Origin: Paenisporosarcina antarctica
GTDB lineage: Bacteria; Bacillota; Bacilli; Bacillales_A; Planococcaceae
Direction: 5' to 3'
NCBI RefSeq assembly: GCF_004367585.1
Contig: NZ_CP038015.1
Location: forward strand, 2,858,001 to 2,922,000
Length of the DNA: 64,000 bases
The translations under genes and the position numbers were made by a program. The notes beneath the pieces were generated by a model. That model saw only the letters and a program-made list of their open reading frames with translations. It was not told the origin of the DNA and did no database searches. Shown here piece after piece: positions 9,125 to 17,810 of this stretch. The stretch's first letter is position 1. Each line of letters opens with the position of its first letter.

Positions 9125-9829
9125 TTAACATCTTAATGTTTTTTTCTTTTTTGGTTCACCACGGGACAAAACTTTTTCGATATAGTCAGAGGCAATTGGC
9201 ACTTTACATGCAGTTCCCCCCATATCGACATGTACTTCACCAATCTCTCTAGCCACTTGTTTCGCTTCTCCTCTTAATTCCGAAACATATACACCCACTC
9301 CTATTACGAATGAGTTCATGACGTAGCGCACTCGGTTTTGCGCTTCATGAATGCCGACACGAACTTGTTCTAACAGTTCATTAATTTCTTTTATATCAAG
9401 CGCGTCAGCACTTGTATACGCCAAATAGTTGGAGTACGTACTCCAACCAGCGCAAACAATCATTTCTTCATCCGATCGCATCCACTCTCGTGCTAATTCT
9501 AATGCATATTGACTTTCCGTAGTCACCCAAGGAACTGTGTATTCAGCTAACATGTACCAGTTAGCGGCTTCCACCCAAGACTGTAACTGTTCTTTCGTCA
9601 TCAATTTTGGATTTACAGCTAAGCCTGCTAAATACATAGCATCATAAATCCCAGAATCATATAACTTTAATACCAATTCTTGATCCTTCTTAACATGTTT
9701 TAATATCTTTTTCATATCACCTATCTTGACTCCAAAAATCTCTCCGGTTGCCCCGTTATTGATAAGTATATTCCGTGTTTGCTCTGTGCCCACTTCTTCT
9801 AAATAACGCATGACTTCTTCATACGACAT
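9125..9829 (-). CDS. DNA alkylation repair protein (AlkD-like HEAT-repeat glycosylase family)
   Basis: A 234-residue all-helical protein of the AlkC/AlkD superfamily, whose members bind and excise alkylated bases. Family features are the N-terminal KIGDMKKILKHVKKDQELVLKLYDSG-type helix pair, the Trp-rich stretch (WVEAANWYMLAEYTVPWV, about residues 87-105) and CAGWSTYSN. The C-terminus is basic (GEPKKKKTLRC). I start at the ATG at 9829, with AGGGGG 8 bases before it; a GTG two codons earlier sits too close to that site. It lies between the kbl terminator and its own terminator, so it is transcribed alone. Glycosylase activity is inferred from the family. Confidence 0.8.
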   Translation of the reverse strand: MSYEEVMRYLEEVGTEQTRNILINNGATGEIFGVKIGDMKKILKHVKKDQELVLKLYDSGIYDAMYLAGLAVNPKLMTKEQLQSWVEAANWYMLAEYTVPWVTTESQYALELAREWMRSDEEMIVCAGWSTYSNYLAYTSADALDIKEINELLEQVRVGIHEAQNRVRYVMNSFVIGVGVYVSELRGEAKQVAREIGEVHVDMGGTACKVPIASDYIEKVLSRGEPKKKKTLRC

Positions 9830-9851
9830 AAACACACCCCCTAATTAATAT

Positions 9852-9886
9852 AAAAAAACACTCGAACGTTTTTACACATTCGAGTG
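9852..9886 (-). terminator. Terminator of kbl
   Basis: CACTCGAA / TTCGAGTG stem with seven T on the minus strand, 10 bp after the kbl stop. Confidence 0.88.
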
Positions 9887-9896
9887 ATTATCTTCT

Positions 9897-11087
9897 TTAC
9901 TTAATTATGCCAAGTTCTTTTCCGACTTTTCCATAAATGGACATTGCCTCATCCAACATTTCTTTTGTATGAGCTGCTGTCGGCATATTACGAACACGAC
10001 CTGCTCCCTTTTGAACGGTTGGGAAGACTATTGATTTTGCATAGACGCCTTCTTCAAATAAGCGTTTTGAGAATTCTTGCGTTAGCTTTTCATCCCCAAT
10101 AATACAAGGAGTAATCGGCGTCTCTGATGCACCGATGTTAAATCCTAATTCTTTAAGTCCCGCTTTTAAATAATCTCCATTTTCCCATAACTTATCATGA
10201 AGCTCGGTTGAATCGATAATCATTTGAAGCGCAGCAGTAGTTGCCGCAACATCACCAGGTGTCACTGCTGTTGAGAATAAAAATGGACGTGAACGAACTT
10301 TTAACCAGTCAATTAACGATTGTTTACCAGCCACGTAACCGCCAACAACACCTACAGCTTTAGACAATGTGCCCATTTGGAAGTCGATATCTTTTTCTAA
10401 ACCGAAATGTTTGACTGTGCCTTTTCCTTTACCAGTAACACCCGATCCATGTGCATCATCTACGTAAGTAATTAAATCTAATTCTTTCGCAATTTTTACG
10501 ATTTCAGGCAATTTCGCAATATCACCATCCATTGAAAATACGCCATCTGTAATAATCATTACTTTATTATAAAGACCTGATTCTTGTGCGGCTTTAGCTT
10601 TTGCATGTAAATCTTCCATATCTGAGTGTTTAAAGGCAATAATTTTAGCTTTTGATAAACGGCAACCATCAATAATCGATGCGTGGTTTAATTGATCAGA
10701 AAGAATCGCATCATTTTTATCCATAACTGCTGAAATAGCTGCCATATTACAGTTGAATCCAGATTGGAAAGAAATTGCTGCTTCCGTTCCTTTGAACTCA
10801 GCTAGCTTTTCTTCTAATTTAACGTGTAAATCAAGCGTTCCATTAATTGAACGAACCGCTCCTGCTCCTACACCGTACTTATCGATCGCTTCTTTTGCAA
10901 TGCGTTTAAGTTCTTCGTTTGTTGCTAAACCTAAATAGTTATTAGAAGATAAATTAATTAATTCTTTGCCACGAACTTGAATTTTCGCACCGTTCGGACC
11001 TTCAACCGGATCGACTTCATTGTATAAGCCTTGATCGCGTAAATCTTGTAAATTTTCTTGTAAAAAAGCATCTAATACGTTTGACAT
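9897..11087 (-). CDS. kbl: Glycine C-acetyltransferase (2-amino-3-ketobutyrate CoA ligase)
   Basis: A PLP enzyme that cleaves 2-amino-3-ketobutyrate with CoA to glycine and acetyl-CoA, completing threonine breakdown after Tdh. The 396 residues match the usual length. Visible features are [10 protein letters not shown] (46-55), the PLP-contacting DDAHGSG (210-216) and the Schiff-base lysine K243 in GTLSKAVG. The related enzyme AKB synthase/BioF has the same fold, but the nearby tdh favours Kbl. ATG start at 11087 with a GGAAG site. tdh lies 1.8 kb further along, separated by two terminators and two genes, so the usual tdh-kbl operon is broken here. Confidence 0.92.
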   Translation of the reverse strand: MSNVLDAFLQENLQDLRDQGLYNEVDPVEGPNGAKIQVRGKELINLSSNNYLGLATNEELKRIAKEAIDKYGVGAGAVRSINGTLDLHVKLEEKLAEFKGTEAAISFQSGFNCNMAAISAVMDKNDAILSDQLNHASIIDGCRLSKAKIIAFKHSDMEDLHAKAKAAQESGLYNKVMIITDGVFSMDGDIAKLPEIVKIAKELDLITYVDDAHGSGVTGKGKGTVKHFGLEKDIDFQMGTLSKAVGVVGGYVAGKQSLIDWLKVRSRPFLFSTAVTPGDVAATTAALQMIIDSTELHDKLWENGDYLKAGLKELGFNIGASETPITPCIIGDEKLTQEFSKRLFEEGVYAKSIVFPTVQKGAGRVRNMPTAAHTKEMLDEAMSIYGKVGKELGIIK

Positions 11088-11310
11088 TATTATCTTCCTT
11101 TCATGCGAGTTTATGTGCCAAATTTCATTAGCTAAACCCTGATGTTATATAATCTTTTCCATTTTAACATAAGCCATACTTATCTTTGCAAAAAAAGGGT
11201 GGCAACTGAAATACTTCTTATGAATTAAAAAGTATTTCAAGACTGTCCAGAAAGTCAGTAAAACTTCTTTTTTACGGCATACTTTTTTATGTAGTTTTTC
11301 AAGTATCCCG

Positions 11311-11482
11311 TTGCTTTCCGTTCCAGCGCACTTTCATGTTTCGAAGCTAGCAGAGCGATGCAGAAACAGATGGACGCTTTCCGCGGGCACGGCTTCAGCC
11401 TCCTCGTCGCGAAAAACACGCTCCTGTGGGGTCTTCAGCTCGCGCTTTTCCCGCTGGAGTCGCCATCTTGCACTCCAAGCAA
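11311..11482. repeat. GC-rich dispersed element, left arm of composite 1
   Basis: Contains CTTTCCGTTCCAGCG, one unit of the 37-bp repeat (ACTTTCATGTTTCGAAGC...GATGCAG), GGACGCTTTCCGCGGGCACG, CCTCCTCGTCGCG and GTCGCCATCTTGCACTCCAA. Almost identical to 16977-17216 apart from an 81-bp insertion there. It faces the inverted arm at 11970. Confidence 0.9.
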
Positions 11483-11554
11483 CTAAAATTGTACGTTTAA
11501 AAATGGATAAGAATATATGAATTGCCTGATCCAGTGAGATGCTTAAAAGTGGGA

Positions 11555-11923
11555 TTATGCTGCTTTTGAGCGTAATTGTTTTTGTTCGCTTTGTTTATCA
11601 GCTGGTTTTAATTTAAAGGGTAAAATAAATCGGTTTTTGTAATTCTGTAAATTTCTATATCCATAATTGACATGATTCAATACTTTGATTTTATTTTTAG
11701 TCCCTTCAATTCTTCCGTTATTGTAAGGGTAAATAAAGCTGTTTTCTATGATCGGAAGATGTTTTCTTAACGTTTTTAAGCTTGTTCTCATATAACTTGA
11801 AATTAAAGGTGAAACAGGTCTAGTTAAACCAGTCTCTAATGCCTTGAAATCCTTATCAGACATAGATTTTAGAAGTTCTTGATAGAGCCTATGGATGATG
11901 GTTTTGGTCGACTTTTATTCTAC
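11555..11923 (-). pseudogene. ISL3-family transposase, C-terminal fragment (remnant 1)
   Basis: About 120 codons matching the end of ISL3-type DDE transposases: LYQELLKSMSDKDF, SSYMRTSLKTLRKHLP, then the hallmark YNNGRIEGTKNKIKVLNHV and YGYRNLQNYKNR. The frame is open from about 11923, with an ATG at 11863. The N-terminal two-thirds, including two of the three catalytic acidic residues, are missing. It lies between two inverted copies of the GC-rich element. A sister locus at 17275-17530 keeps the N-terminus instead. Confidence 0.85.
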
Positions 11924-11969
11924 AAGGAATCTCATCTATCTGAACTTATGTTTCCTATATTTTCTTAGC

Positions 11970-12105
11970 TGATTGGAGTGCAGAGCGGCGACTCCGGTGG
12001 GATTAGCGTGACAGGTGAGACCCCACAGGAGCACGGTTTTCGCGACGAGGAGGCTCACCGCACGCCCCACGGAAAGCGTCCGCTCGGAACGGAAATCAGC
12101 GTGTA
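11970..12105. repeat. GC-rich dispersed element, right arm of composite 1
   Basis: GATTGGAGTGCAGAGCGGCG, then GACGAGGAGGCTCACCGCAC, ending CGGAACGGAAATCAGCGTG. It is the inverted form of the element found as the left arm, and almost identical to 17630-17763. Confidence 0.9.
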
Positions 12106-12142
12106 TCAGGCTTTTTTTAATTTCATAGATATTAATAAAAAA

Positions 12143-12211
12143 ATGACATTAGTGAAATTCCATCCCTTTCTCCTATTTATCGAGAAGGGGATGGAATTTC
12201 ACCAACGTCAT
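12143..12211. other. Long hairpin (21-bp stem, extended by an outer 5-bp stem)
   Basis: GTGAAATTCCATCCCTTTCTC pairs with GAGAAGGGGATGGAATTTCAC (one mismatch) around a 9-base loop. An outer ATGAC / GTCAT pair extends it. No T-run follows, so it is not a simple terminator. It sits between composite 1 and the P-loop gene terminator. Confidence 0.75.
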
Positions 12212-12241
12212 ATATTGAACAACCTTTTTTCAGTAGCTTCC

Positions 12242-12277
12242 AAAAAGGAGTGAACTCTTTTTTAAGTTCACTCCTTA
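12242..12277 (-). terminator. Terminator of the P-loop ATPase gene
   Basis: AAGGAGTGAACT / AGTTCACTCCTT stem with a T-run on the minus strand, about 20 bp after the stop. Confidence 0.85.
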
Positions 12278-12294
12278 GTAAATCATTATTTATT

Positions 12295-13380
12295 TTACAT
12301 AACAGATGAATTGTCTATCTTTCGCAACAGATGATCTTCAATTTCTTTCCATTTAAAGTTATTAACACATGTATCCAAAGTCTCTCTAATTGTCTCATCA
12401 TCCGTCGAATATACTTGCAAATACTCGGTTGCGTGGAAGATTTCTTCCTTATAGCGAGCTACTATTCCATCTACAGAGATATGGTTTGCTTCATTCGAAT
12501 CTCGGAATTTTTTCACATCATAAATTTCATCACCCGCATGTTCAGGTTCGTATTCATGCGGGCTTGTGCTATCAAAAAGAATCGTCTGAAGTTCTGGCAA
12601 CCATACATAGTCAATGCTATTGCAATCAAGACCACACCAACCCCATTGTGTATCAAGACCCAAACTCTCTGCTTTTTCTGCAAAGCGTTTCATCAATGTG
12701 GACTTCCCACTGCCTGGATAGCCTTTAATAAATATTCGTCTTTTAACACCTTTTGTCAGTGAATCAAAATAATCTTTTGCACCTTCAGGAGTTAATGTTC
12801 CCATTAATCTATGTGTACGTTGAGGTGTTTTATTAAATTTTAAAGTGGTAAATGTTTCATTCAACAGTGCTTCTGCTTGAGCATCAAACCCGCTCCAATC
12901 CATTCCACTGATGTATGGAACTTCCCATTCATCATGAAGATTTTTTGCGTTTGTCATGGTCTGTAATGCTTTATCAAGCCATTGTTCGCTATGCAATGTT
13001 TTTTCTCGTAAAAATTCACCGTGTTCGCGCAGCTTATTTTCATCATAAGCCTCATAAAATGATACAACATGATGGGTAGTTCCATAAAATTTCGGTTCAA
13101 ATGATATTGGGTGGGAAGCTTGAATAAATAAAATACGACTTCCTTTTACAAAAGTGGCTTCTATTGTATCGGCGTGCAATGGATCGTAAAACCACTCAAT
13201 ATCGTATCCTCGTTTTACATAATGATAGCCAACTTGTTTAAATAAATCGGACAATTTAAATGTAGGTGGAGATTTAATAAAATATACTTTTCGTGCTTCG
13301 CTAATTAAATCTGAATAAATATTTTTTACTCCTTGACCGGTAAAAGCTCGTCCAAATTGATGCGTTATAGTTCCGTTCAT
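12295..13380 (-). CDS. P-loop NTPase of the PRK06851 type, N-terminal P-loop lost
   Basis: A 361-residue soluble protein. The C-terminal half has a clear Walker A (GYPGSGKST, 220-228) after KRRIFIKG. Proteins of this type are two related ATPase halves, each normally with its own P-loop. Here the N-terminal half keeps the fold pattern (KVYFIKS at 31-37) but has SPPTFKLSDLF where GGPGTGKSTLM-like sequence is expected, so that site is probably dead. The biological role of the family is unknown. The ATG start at 13380 has an AAAGGGATG site. The gene lies between the two ISL3 composites. Confidence 0.7.
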   Translation of the reverse strand: MNGTITHQFGRAFTGQGVKNIYSDLISEARKVYFIKSPPTFKLSDLFKQVGYHYVKRGYDIEWFYDPLHADTIEATFVKGSRILFIQASHPISFEPKFYGTTHHVVSFYEAYDENKLREHGEFLREKTLHSEQWLDKALQTMTNAKNLHDEWEVPYISGMDWSGFDAQAEALLNETFTTLKFNKTPQRTHRLMGTLTPEGAKDYFDSLTKGVKRRIFIKGYPGSGKSTLMKRFAEKAESLGLDTQWGWCGLDCNSIDYVWLPELQTILFDSTSPHEYEPEHAGDEIYDVKKFRDSNEANHISVDGIVARYKEEIFHATEYLQVYSTDDETIRETLDTCVNNFKWKEIEDHLLRKIDNSSVM

Positions 13381-13458
13381 ATAATCATCCCTTTCATTGT
13401 GTAGCTTCGAATCTACTATATGAAAGAATTAGTGAATATATGAAAAAGAAGTTGTTTA

Positions 13459-14076
13459 CTATTTAGGTAGTTCGGTTAATTTTAATATCCAATTCTGCGA
13501 AAGTATAAGGGTGTAATGAACGATATAACCAAGAGTTAATGCAATAATGACAGTACCCACACCAATCGGTCCTCCGAGAAGCCATCCAAAGATTGCTACA
13601 ACAACTTCGAGTAACGTTCTTACTCGTTTAACAGTCCATCCTGTCTTTTCCATGAGGATGAGCATGAGTGAATCACGTGGGCCTGCTCCAACATTTGAAG
13701 CAATGTACATGCCAACCCCAAGCCCCATCACACCTACTCCACTAATGAATAATACTGTTTGCACTGTCGGATGTGATACAGCTGGTAGTAACCAAAGGAA
13801 TACATCAGTAAATAAACCAACTAATATCATATTTAACCACGTGCCAATAAGAGGCCATCGTTTCGAATAGAGTGACGTTCCCAACACTAATAATAAGCCA
13901 CTTAAAATTGACCACATACCAATGGATAGCCCAAAATTTATAAATAATCCTACATGGAATACATCCCATGGAGCTATGCCGAGTAAATTCCCTCTAATTG
14001 TTAATGCAATGCCTAGTGCTAAAAACATCATTCCAACCATAAAAAAACTCCATCGTATGTAAAAAACCTTTACCAT
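13459..14076 (-). CDS. YczE/YyaS/YitT-family integral membrane protein
   Basis: A 205-residue protein with five or six TM helices. It shows the family-typical LGIALTIRGNLLGIAPWDVF near the N-terminus and GAGPRDSLML in the middle (about residue 132). Function is unknown; YczE of B. subtilis was linked to surfactin production. I start at ATG 14076, with AGAAGGAT 9 bases before it; a longer frame reaches 14121 but has no ribosome site. A terminator-like hairpin (14098-14131) lies immediately before the ribosome site, so it is either read through from the YbaK-type gene or controlled by the hairpin. No terminator is evident downstream. Confidence 0.8.
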   Translation of the reverse strand: MVKVFYIRWSFFMVGMMFLALGIALTIRGNLLGIAPWDVFHVGLFINFGLSIGMWSILSGLLLVLGTSLYSKRWPLIGTWLNMILVGLFTDVFLWLLPAVSHPTVQTVLFISGVGVMGLGVGMYIASNVGAGPRDSLMLILMEKTGWTVKRVRTLLEVVVAIFGWLLGGPIGVGTVIIALTLGYIVHYTLILSQNWILKLTELPK

Positions 14077-14097
14077 GTCAAAAATCCTTCTCTCTAT

Positions 14098-14131
14098 AAA
14101 AAATCCACTCATGCAGAGCATGAATGGATTT
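14098..14131 (-). terminator. Terminator/attenuator between the YbaK-type and YczE-type genes
   Basis: On the minus strand, AAATCCATTCATGC / GCATGAGTGGATTT around a 3-base loop, followed by TTTTTT. It lies about 20 bases upstream of the YczE-type start, leaving no room for a promoter in between. Confidence 0.8.
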
Positions 14132-14191
14132 GAATTCTATTACCTATAGTATAACAGTCAAATGTTTTTCGTATATCGAAATTTAGTGTTG

Positions 14192-14677
14192 TTATGTTAG
14201 AGAAGTATAAACTCCATTTATGCAGATCAATAAATCAGTTGGTTTTAGATGAATTTGCATGCCAATTTTCCCAGCACTTACAATCATCATTTCAAGTTCT
14301 TTCGCCGACTCATCGATGAATGTTGGAAATATCTTTTTCATGCCGAGTGGTGAGCATCCACCACGAATATACCCTGTTAATCCCAGTATATCTTTTACAG
14401 CAACCATCTCCACTTTCTTTTCACTAACTGCTTTTGCTGCAGCTTTCAAATTTAGTTCTTGTGCAACCGGAACTAAGAATACGAATATTTTTCCTGGACC
14501 TGCAGTAGCAACAAGTGTTTTAAAGACTTTTTCGACTGGTTGCCCTATTTTTAGTGAAACCGAAATCCCATCAATTTGTCCATCATTCACAACATATTCA
14601 AACAACTCATAATAAACTTTTTGTTGATCGAGCAAGCGAACTGCATTGGTTTTTGCTGGTTTATGAGACTTTGCCAT
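14192..14677 (-). CDS. YbaK/EbsC-type Cys-tRNA(Pro)/Cys-tRNA(Cys) deacylase
   Basis: A 161-residue trans-editing enzyme expected to hydrolyse mischarged Cys-tRNA(Pro). The sequence shows the family pattern: an N-terminal KTNAVRLLDQQKVYYE, the lysine-rich KAAAKAVSEKKVEM in the middle and the conserved GGCSPLGMKK loop near residues 105-114. Start set at ATG 14677 (8 bases from GAGG) rather than the ATG two codons earlier, which would be 2 bases from the site. It follows topB by 34 bp with no terminator between, so topB and this gene may be co-transcribed. Confidence 0.88.
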   Translation of the reverse strand: MAKSHKPAKTNAVRLLDQQKVYYELFEYVVNDGQIDGISVSLKIGQPVEKVFKTLVATAGPGKIFVFLVPVAQELNLKAAAKAVSEKKVEMVAVKDILGLTGYIRGGCSPLGMKKIFPTFIDESAKELEMMIVSAGKIGMQIHLKPTDLLICINGVYTSLT

Positions 14678-14711
14678 AGACATTTCCTCGTTTCAAAAAA
14701 ATCTCTTCTCC

Positions 14712-16883
14712 TTACTCTTTATTCATTAGTTTCTTCAACGCTTCGGCCATGGCTGTATTTTGTGGTTCGTCTTGCTGCTTCAAGAATTTCTGTACATCTT
14801 TTTTGTTTACTTTACCGCCACCCGAAGTTTCTCGGCGTTTTTCAAATGCTGACAGTTTTTCACGATGCCCGCATGAGCAAACAAAAATTTTGCCATCCCC
14901 TTCACCACGCATTTCCAGTTTTTTGTGACACACTGGACAACGTGCATTGGTTTGCATGGACACTGATTTTTTGTAGCCACATTCACGGTCTTGGCACACA
15001 AGCATTTTCCCACGTTTGCCGTTGACTTCGAGCAAACCTTTTCCGCAAGTTGGACATGCTTTCCCTGTAATGTTGTCATGTTTATACTTTTGATCACTTT
15101 GTTTAATTTGAGTGACGACTTTTTTCGAAAACATGACCATGTCTCTCATAAATTGTTCTTTTTTCATCGTACCTTTGGCAATTTTCGTTAATCGTTGTTC
15201 CCACTCTCCTGTTAAGGATGGAGATTTCAAATCTTCTGGGACCAATTCTAAAAGCTGTCTGCCTTTTGACGTTGTATAAATATCTTTGCCTTTCTTTTCC
15301 ATCACAAAGCTATTAAATAACTTTTCAATAACATCTGCACGTGTTGCGACAGTTCCAAGTCCACCCGTTTCCACGGCTGTTTTAATAATGTCTTTTGATT
15401 CTCCCGCCATAAATGCTGAAGGATTTTCCATCGCAGCCAGTAAAGTACCTTCATTGAAACGTGCAGGCGGTTTTGTTTCCCCTTGCGTCATGGTGATGGC
15501 GCGTATATCAATGGTTTGCCCTTTTTCTACTGGTGGCAATGTACTTTCTGAGTCACTATCTTTATCTTGTTGATAGACACTTTTCCATCCTTGATCGCGA
15601 ACCGTTTTCCCTTTTGCCGTGAAGTTTTCTCCACTCACTTCGAGCGTTATAACGGTTTGATCATAGGCATGAGGTGGCAAAAACACTGCTAAAAATCGTT
15701 TGACGATCATGTCATACAATTTTCGCTCTTTGTCTGATAAATCCTGCATATTTGGAGACTGCTCAGTTGGAATAATTGCATGATGATCACTGACACGTGC
15801 ATCATCGATTACCCCTTTTTGAGGTTGGATATTGTTAGAGCGTAATATGCTGTTTGTCGCAGCTCGATATGGTTGTAAATCAACAGCTTTAACTCGATCT
15901 ATTAACGTCGACTTCATATCACTTGTTAAATGCTTTGAGTCAGTACGTGGATAGGTCACTATTTTATGGCGTTCATATAGACCTTGCAAGGTAGATAAGG
16001 TTTCTTTCGCTGACCATCCGAACAGTCGATGCCCTTCTTTTTGAAGTTCCGTCAAATCAAATAATGGCGGTGCTGGCTGTTTTTTTGGTGCTGTTTGTAT
16101 AGACGAAATCTTACCTACTTTATTAGCGTCTAATTTTTGAAGTACTTGATCTACTTGTTCCTTATTAAAATTGCTCGTTTGGTTGTTTAAACCAAATGAC
16201 CAAGTATAGGTTGCTTCTTGCGTGATTGCTTGTAAACCGTAAAATGGCTTGGATATAAAATCACGAATTTGCTTTTCTCGCGTTGCAATTATCGCAAGTG
16301 TCGGCGTTTGTACACGTCCCGTTGATAATTGCGCGTTGTATTTCACAGTCAATGCACGAGTTGCGTTAATTCCGACTACCCAATCCGCTTCCGCTCTCGC
16401 AACTGCCGCTTCATATAAATGTTCATACGCACGACCGTCTTTTAGTTCACGGAATCCTTTTAGGATGGCTTGATCGGTAACTGAAGATATCCATAATCGC
16501 TTGACGGGTTTACGACTTTTCGCTTTTTCTAAAATCCAACGAGCGACAAGCTCTCCCTCACGCCCTGCATCTGTTGCAATAATAATTTCGTTAACATCCG
16601 TTCTATTTAGTTGTGCTTTGACCGCGTTAAATTGTTTCATGGTTTGTTTAATAGGCACCAGTTTGAATGGTTGTGGCAATATTGGTAAGTCCTCAAGTTT
16701 CCATTCTTTAAAGCTGTTATCGTATTGTTCTGGATCAGCATGAGTGACTAAGTGACCGAGTGCCCATGTAACAATATATTGTGTGCCTTCTAAAAAGCCG
16801 TTTCCTTTTTTATGACAACCGAGGACGCGAGCAATATCGCGTGCTACGGATGGTTTTTCTGCAAGTACTACTGATTTAGACAA
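14712..16883 (-). CDS. topB: DNA topoisomerase III
   Basis: A type IA topoisomerase that passes single strands through a transient 5'-phosphotyrosine nick and resolves recombination or replication intermediates. The 723 residues are normal for Bacillus TopB. Visible features are the Toprim start VLAEKPSVARDIARVLG with E9, the acidic ATDAGREGE (103-111), and the active-site Tyr Y311 in TYPRTDSKHL. Two C-terminal zinc-finger-like blocks follow: CPTCGKG...CQDRECGY and CPVCHKK...CSCGH. Start at TTG 16883, after AGGGGCGG. The gene lies directly beside ISL3 composite 2 and appears intact. Confidence 0.95.
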   Translation of the reverse strand: MSKSVVLAEKPSVARDIARVLGCHKKGNGFLEGTQYIVTWALGHLVTHADPEQYDNSFKEWKLEDLPILPQPFKLVPIKQTMKQFNAVKAQLNRTDVNEIIIATDAGREGELVARWILEKAKSRKPVKRLWISSVTDQAILKGFRELKDGRAYEHLYEAAVARAEADWVVGINATRALTVKYNAQLSTGRVQTPTLAIIATREKQIRDFISKPFYGLQAITQEATYTWSFGLNNQTSNFNKEQVDQVLQKLDANKVGKISSIQTAPKKQPAPPLFDLTELQKEGHRLFGWSAKETLSTLQGLYERHKIVTYPRTDSKHLTSDMKSTLIDRVKAVDLQPYRAATNSILRSNNIQPQKGVIDDARVSDHHAIIPTEQSPNMQDLSDKERKLYDMIVKRFLAVFLPPHAYDQTVITLEVSGENFTAKGKTVRDQGWKSVYQQDKDSDSESTLPPVEKGQTIDIRAITMTQGETKPPARFNEGTLLAAMENPSAFMAGESKDIIKTAVETGGLGTVATRADVIEKLFNSFVMEKKGKDIYTTSKGRQLLELVPEDLKSPSLTGEWEQRLTKIAKGTMKKEQFMRDMVMFSKKVVTQIKQSDQKYKHDNITGKACPTCGKGLLEVNGKRGKMLVCQDRECGYKKSVSMQTNARCPVCHKKLEMRGEGDGKIFVCSCGHREKLSAFEKRRETSGGGKVNKKDVQKFLKQQDEPQNTAMAEALKKLMNKE

Positions 16884-16976
16884 ATTGTCCGCCCCTCTCT
16901 TCTATATTCCATTATAACGGAAACTAGCCGAAGCTGTTTTTTCGTGGATCTATTGGTTATGGTTCTTTGTCAAATG

Positions 16977-17216
16977 TTGCTTTCCGTTCCAGCGTACTTT
17001 CATGTTTCGAAGCTAGCGTAGCGATGCAGAAACAGATGGACGCTTTCCGCGGGCACGGCTTCAGCCTCCTCGTCGCGAAAAACACGCTCCTGTGGGATCT
17101 TCAGCTCGCGCTTTTCCCGCTGGAAAAATATTGGACGAACTGTCATTCGGCCAATATCTTTGCGACGAGTAACCGCAGGAGCACATGTTTTCTCGCCATC
17201 TTGCACTCCAAGCAAC
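16977..17216. repeat. GC-rich dispersed element, left arm of composite 2
   Basis: Almost identical to 11311-11482 but with an extra segment (about 17124-17204) that contains an ATATTGG / CCAATAT hairpin and CGACGAGTAACCGCAGGAGC. That segment resembles the right half of the degenerate copy at 6.1 kb. Confidence 0.9.
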
Positions 17217-17274
17217 TAAAATTGCACGTTAAAATTGGATAAGAATATATATATTGCCTGATCCAGTGAAATGC

Positions 17275-17530
17275 TTAAAAGTAGGATTATGCTGTTTTTG
17301 AACGATAGTGTTTTGGTAGTGAAACTATAATTACACGCTTTACATATGAAACGTTTTTTTCAAAAGTAAATAGGTTGGATTTACACCAGTAATCCGTAAG
17401 GGCATTTGAGATGATCGAGTCCCATTTTTATAAACTGTATAGTCAACGTTTCTGACACCGTACCCATCGTAATGTTTGAGTCTTAAATATCGAGTAAAGA
17501 TTTAATACTAGTAGAATGTAACAAGTGAGT
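17275..17530 (-). pseudogene. ISL3-family transposase, N-terminal fragment (remnant 2)
   Basis: Reading the minus strand from about 17525: SIKSLLDI-stop-DSNITM, then after a frame change YTVYKNGTRSSQMPLRITG and NPTYLLLKKTF. This is the N-terminus of an ISL3 transposase with an in-frame stop and a frameshift. A few bases matching the C-terminal end of remnant 1 (CTTAAAAGTNGGATTATGCTG) sit at 17274-17300, so the middle of the gene is deleted. Confidence 0.7.
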
Positions 17531-17629
17531 TCCCTCCTGGAAAATGGTTTTGGTCGACTAATATTCTACAGCGAGTCTCACTTGTTTTCTATATTTATCT
17601 GAACTTATGTTTCCTATATTCTCTAAGCT

Positions 17630-17763
17630 GATTGGAGTGCAGAGCGGCGACTCCGGTGGGATTAGCGTGACAGGTGAGACCCCACAGGAGCACGGTTTTT
17701 GCGACGAGGAGGCTCACCGCACGCCCCACGGAACGCGTCCGCTCGGAACGGAAATCAGCGTGT
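17630..17763. repeat. GC-rich dispersed element, right arm of composite 2
   Basis: Nearly identical to 11970-12105, with only a few base differences. It is in inverted orientation to the left arm at 16977. Confidence 0.9.
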
Positions 17764-17770
17764 ATCCAAC

Positions 17771-17808
17771 AAAAAGCCACTTCGTCGACTATACGAAGTG
17801 GCTTTTTT
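17771..17808 (-). terminator. Terminator of the flavin reductase gene
   Basis: AAAAAGCCACTTCG / CGAAGTGGCTTTTTT. It is symmetrical and works in either direction; it abuts the stop of the reductase gene. Confidence 0.88.
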
Positions 17809-17810
17809 CC

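Noticed and set aside
14807-15097. A minus-strand frame inside the topB 3' part
   Set aside because: Out-of-frame shadow of the zinc-finger region of topB.
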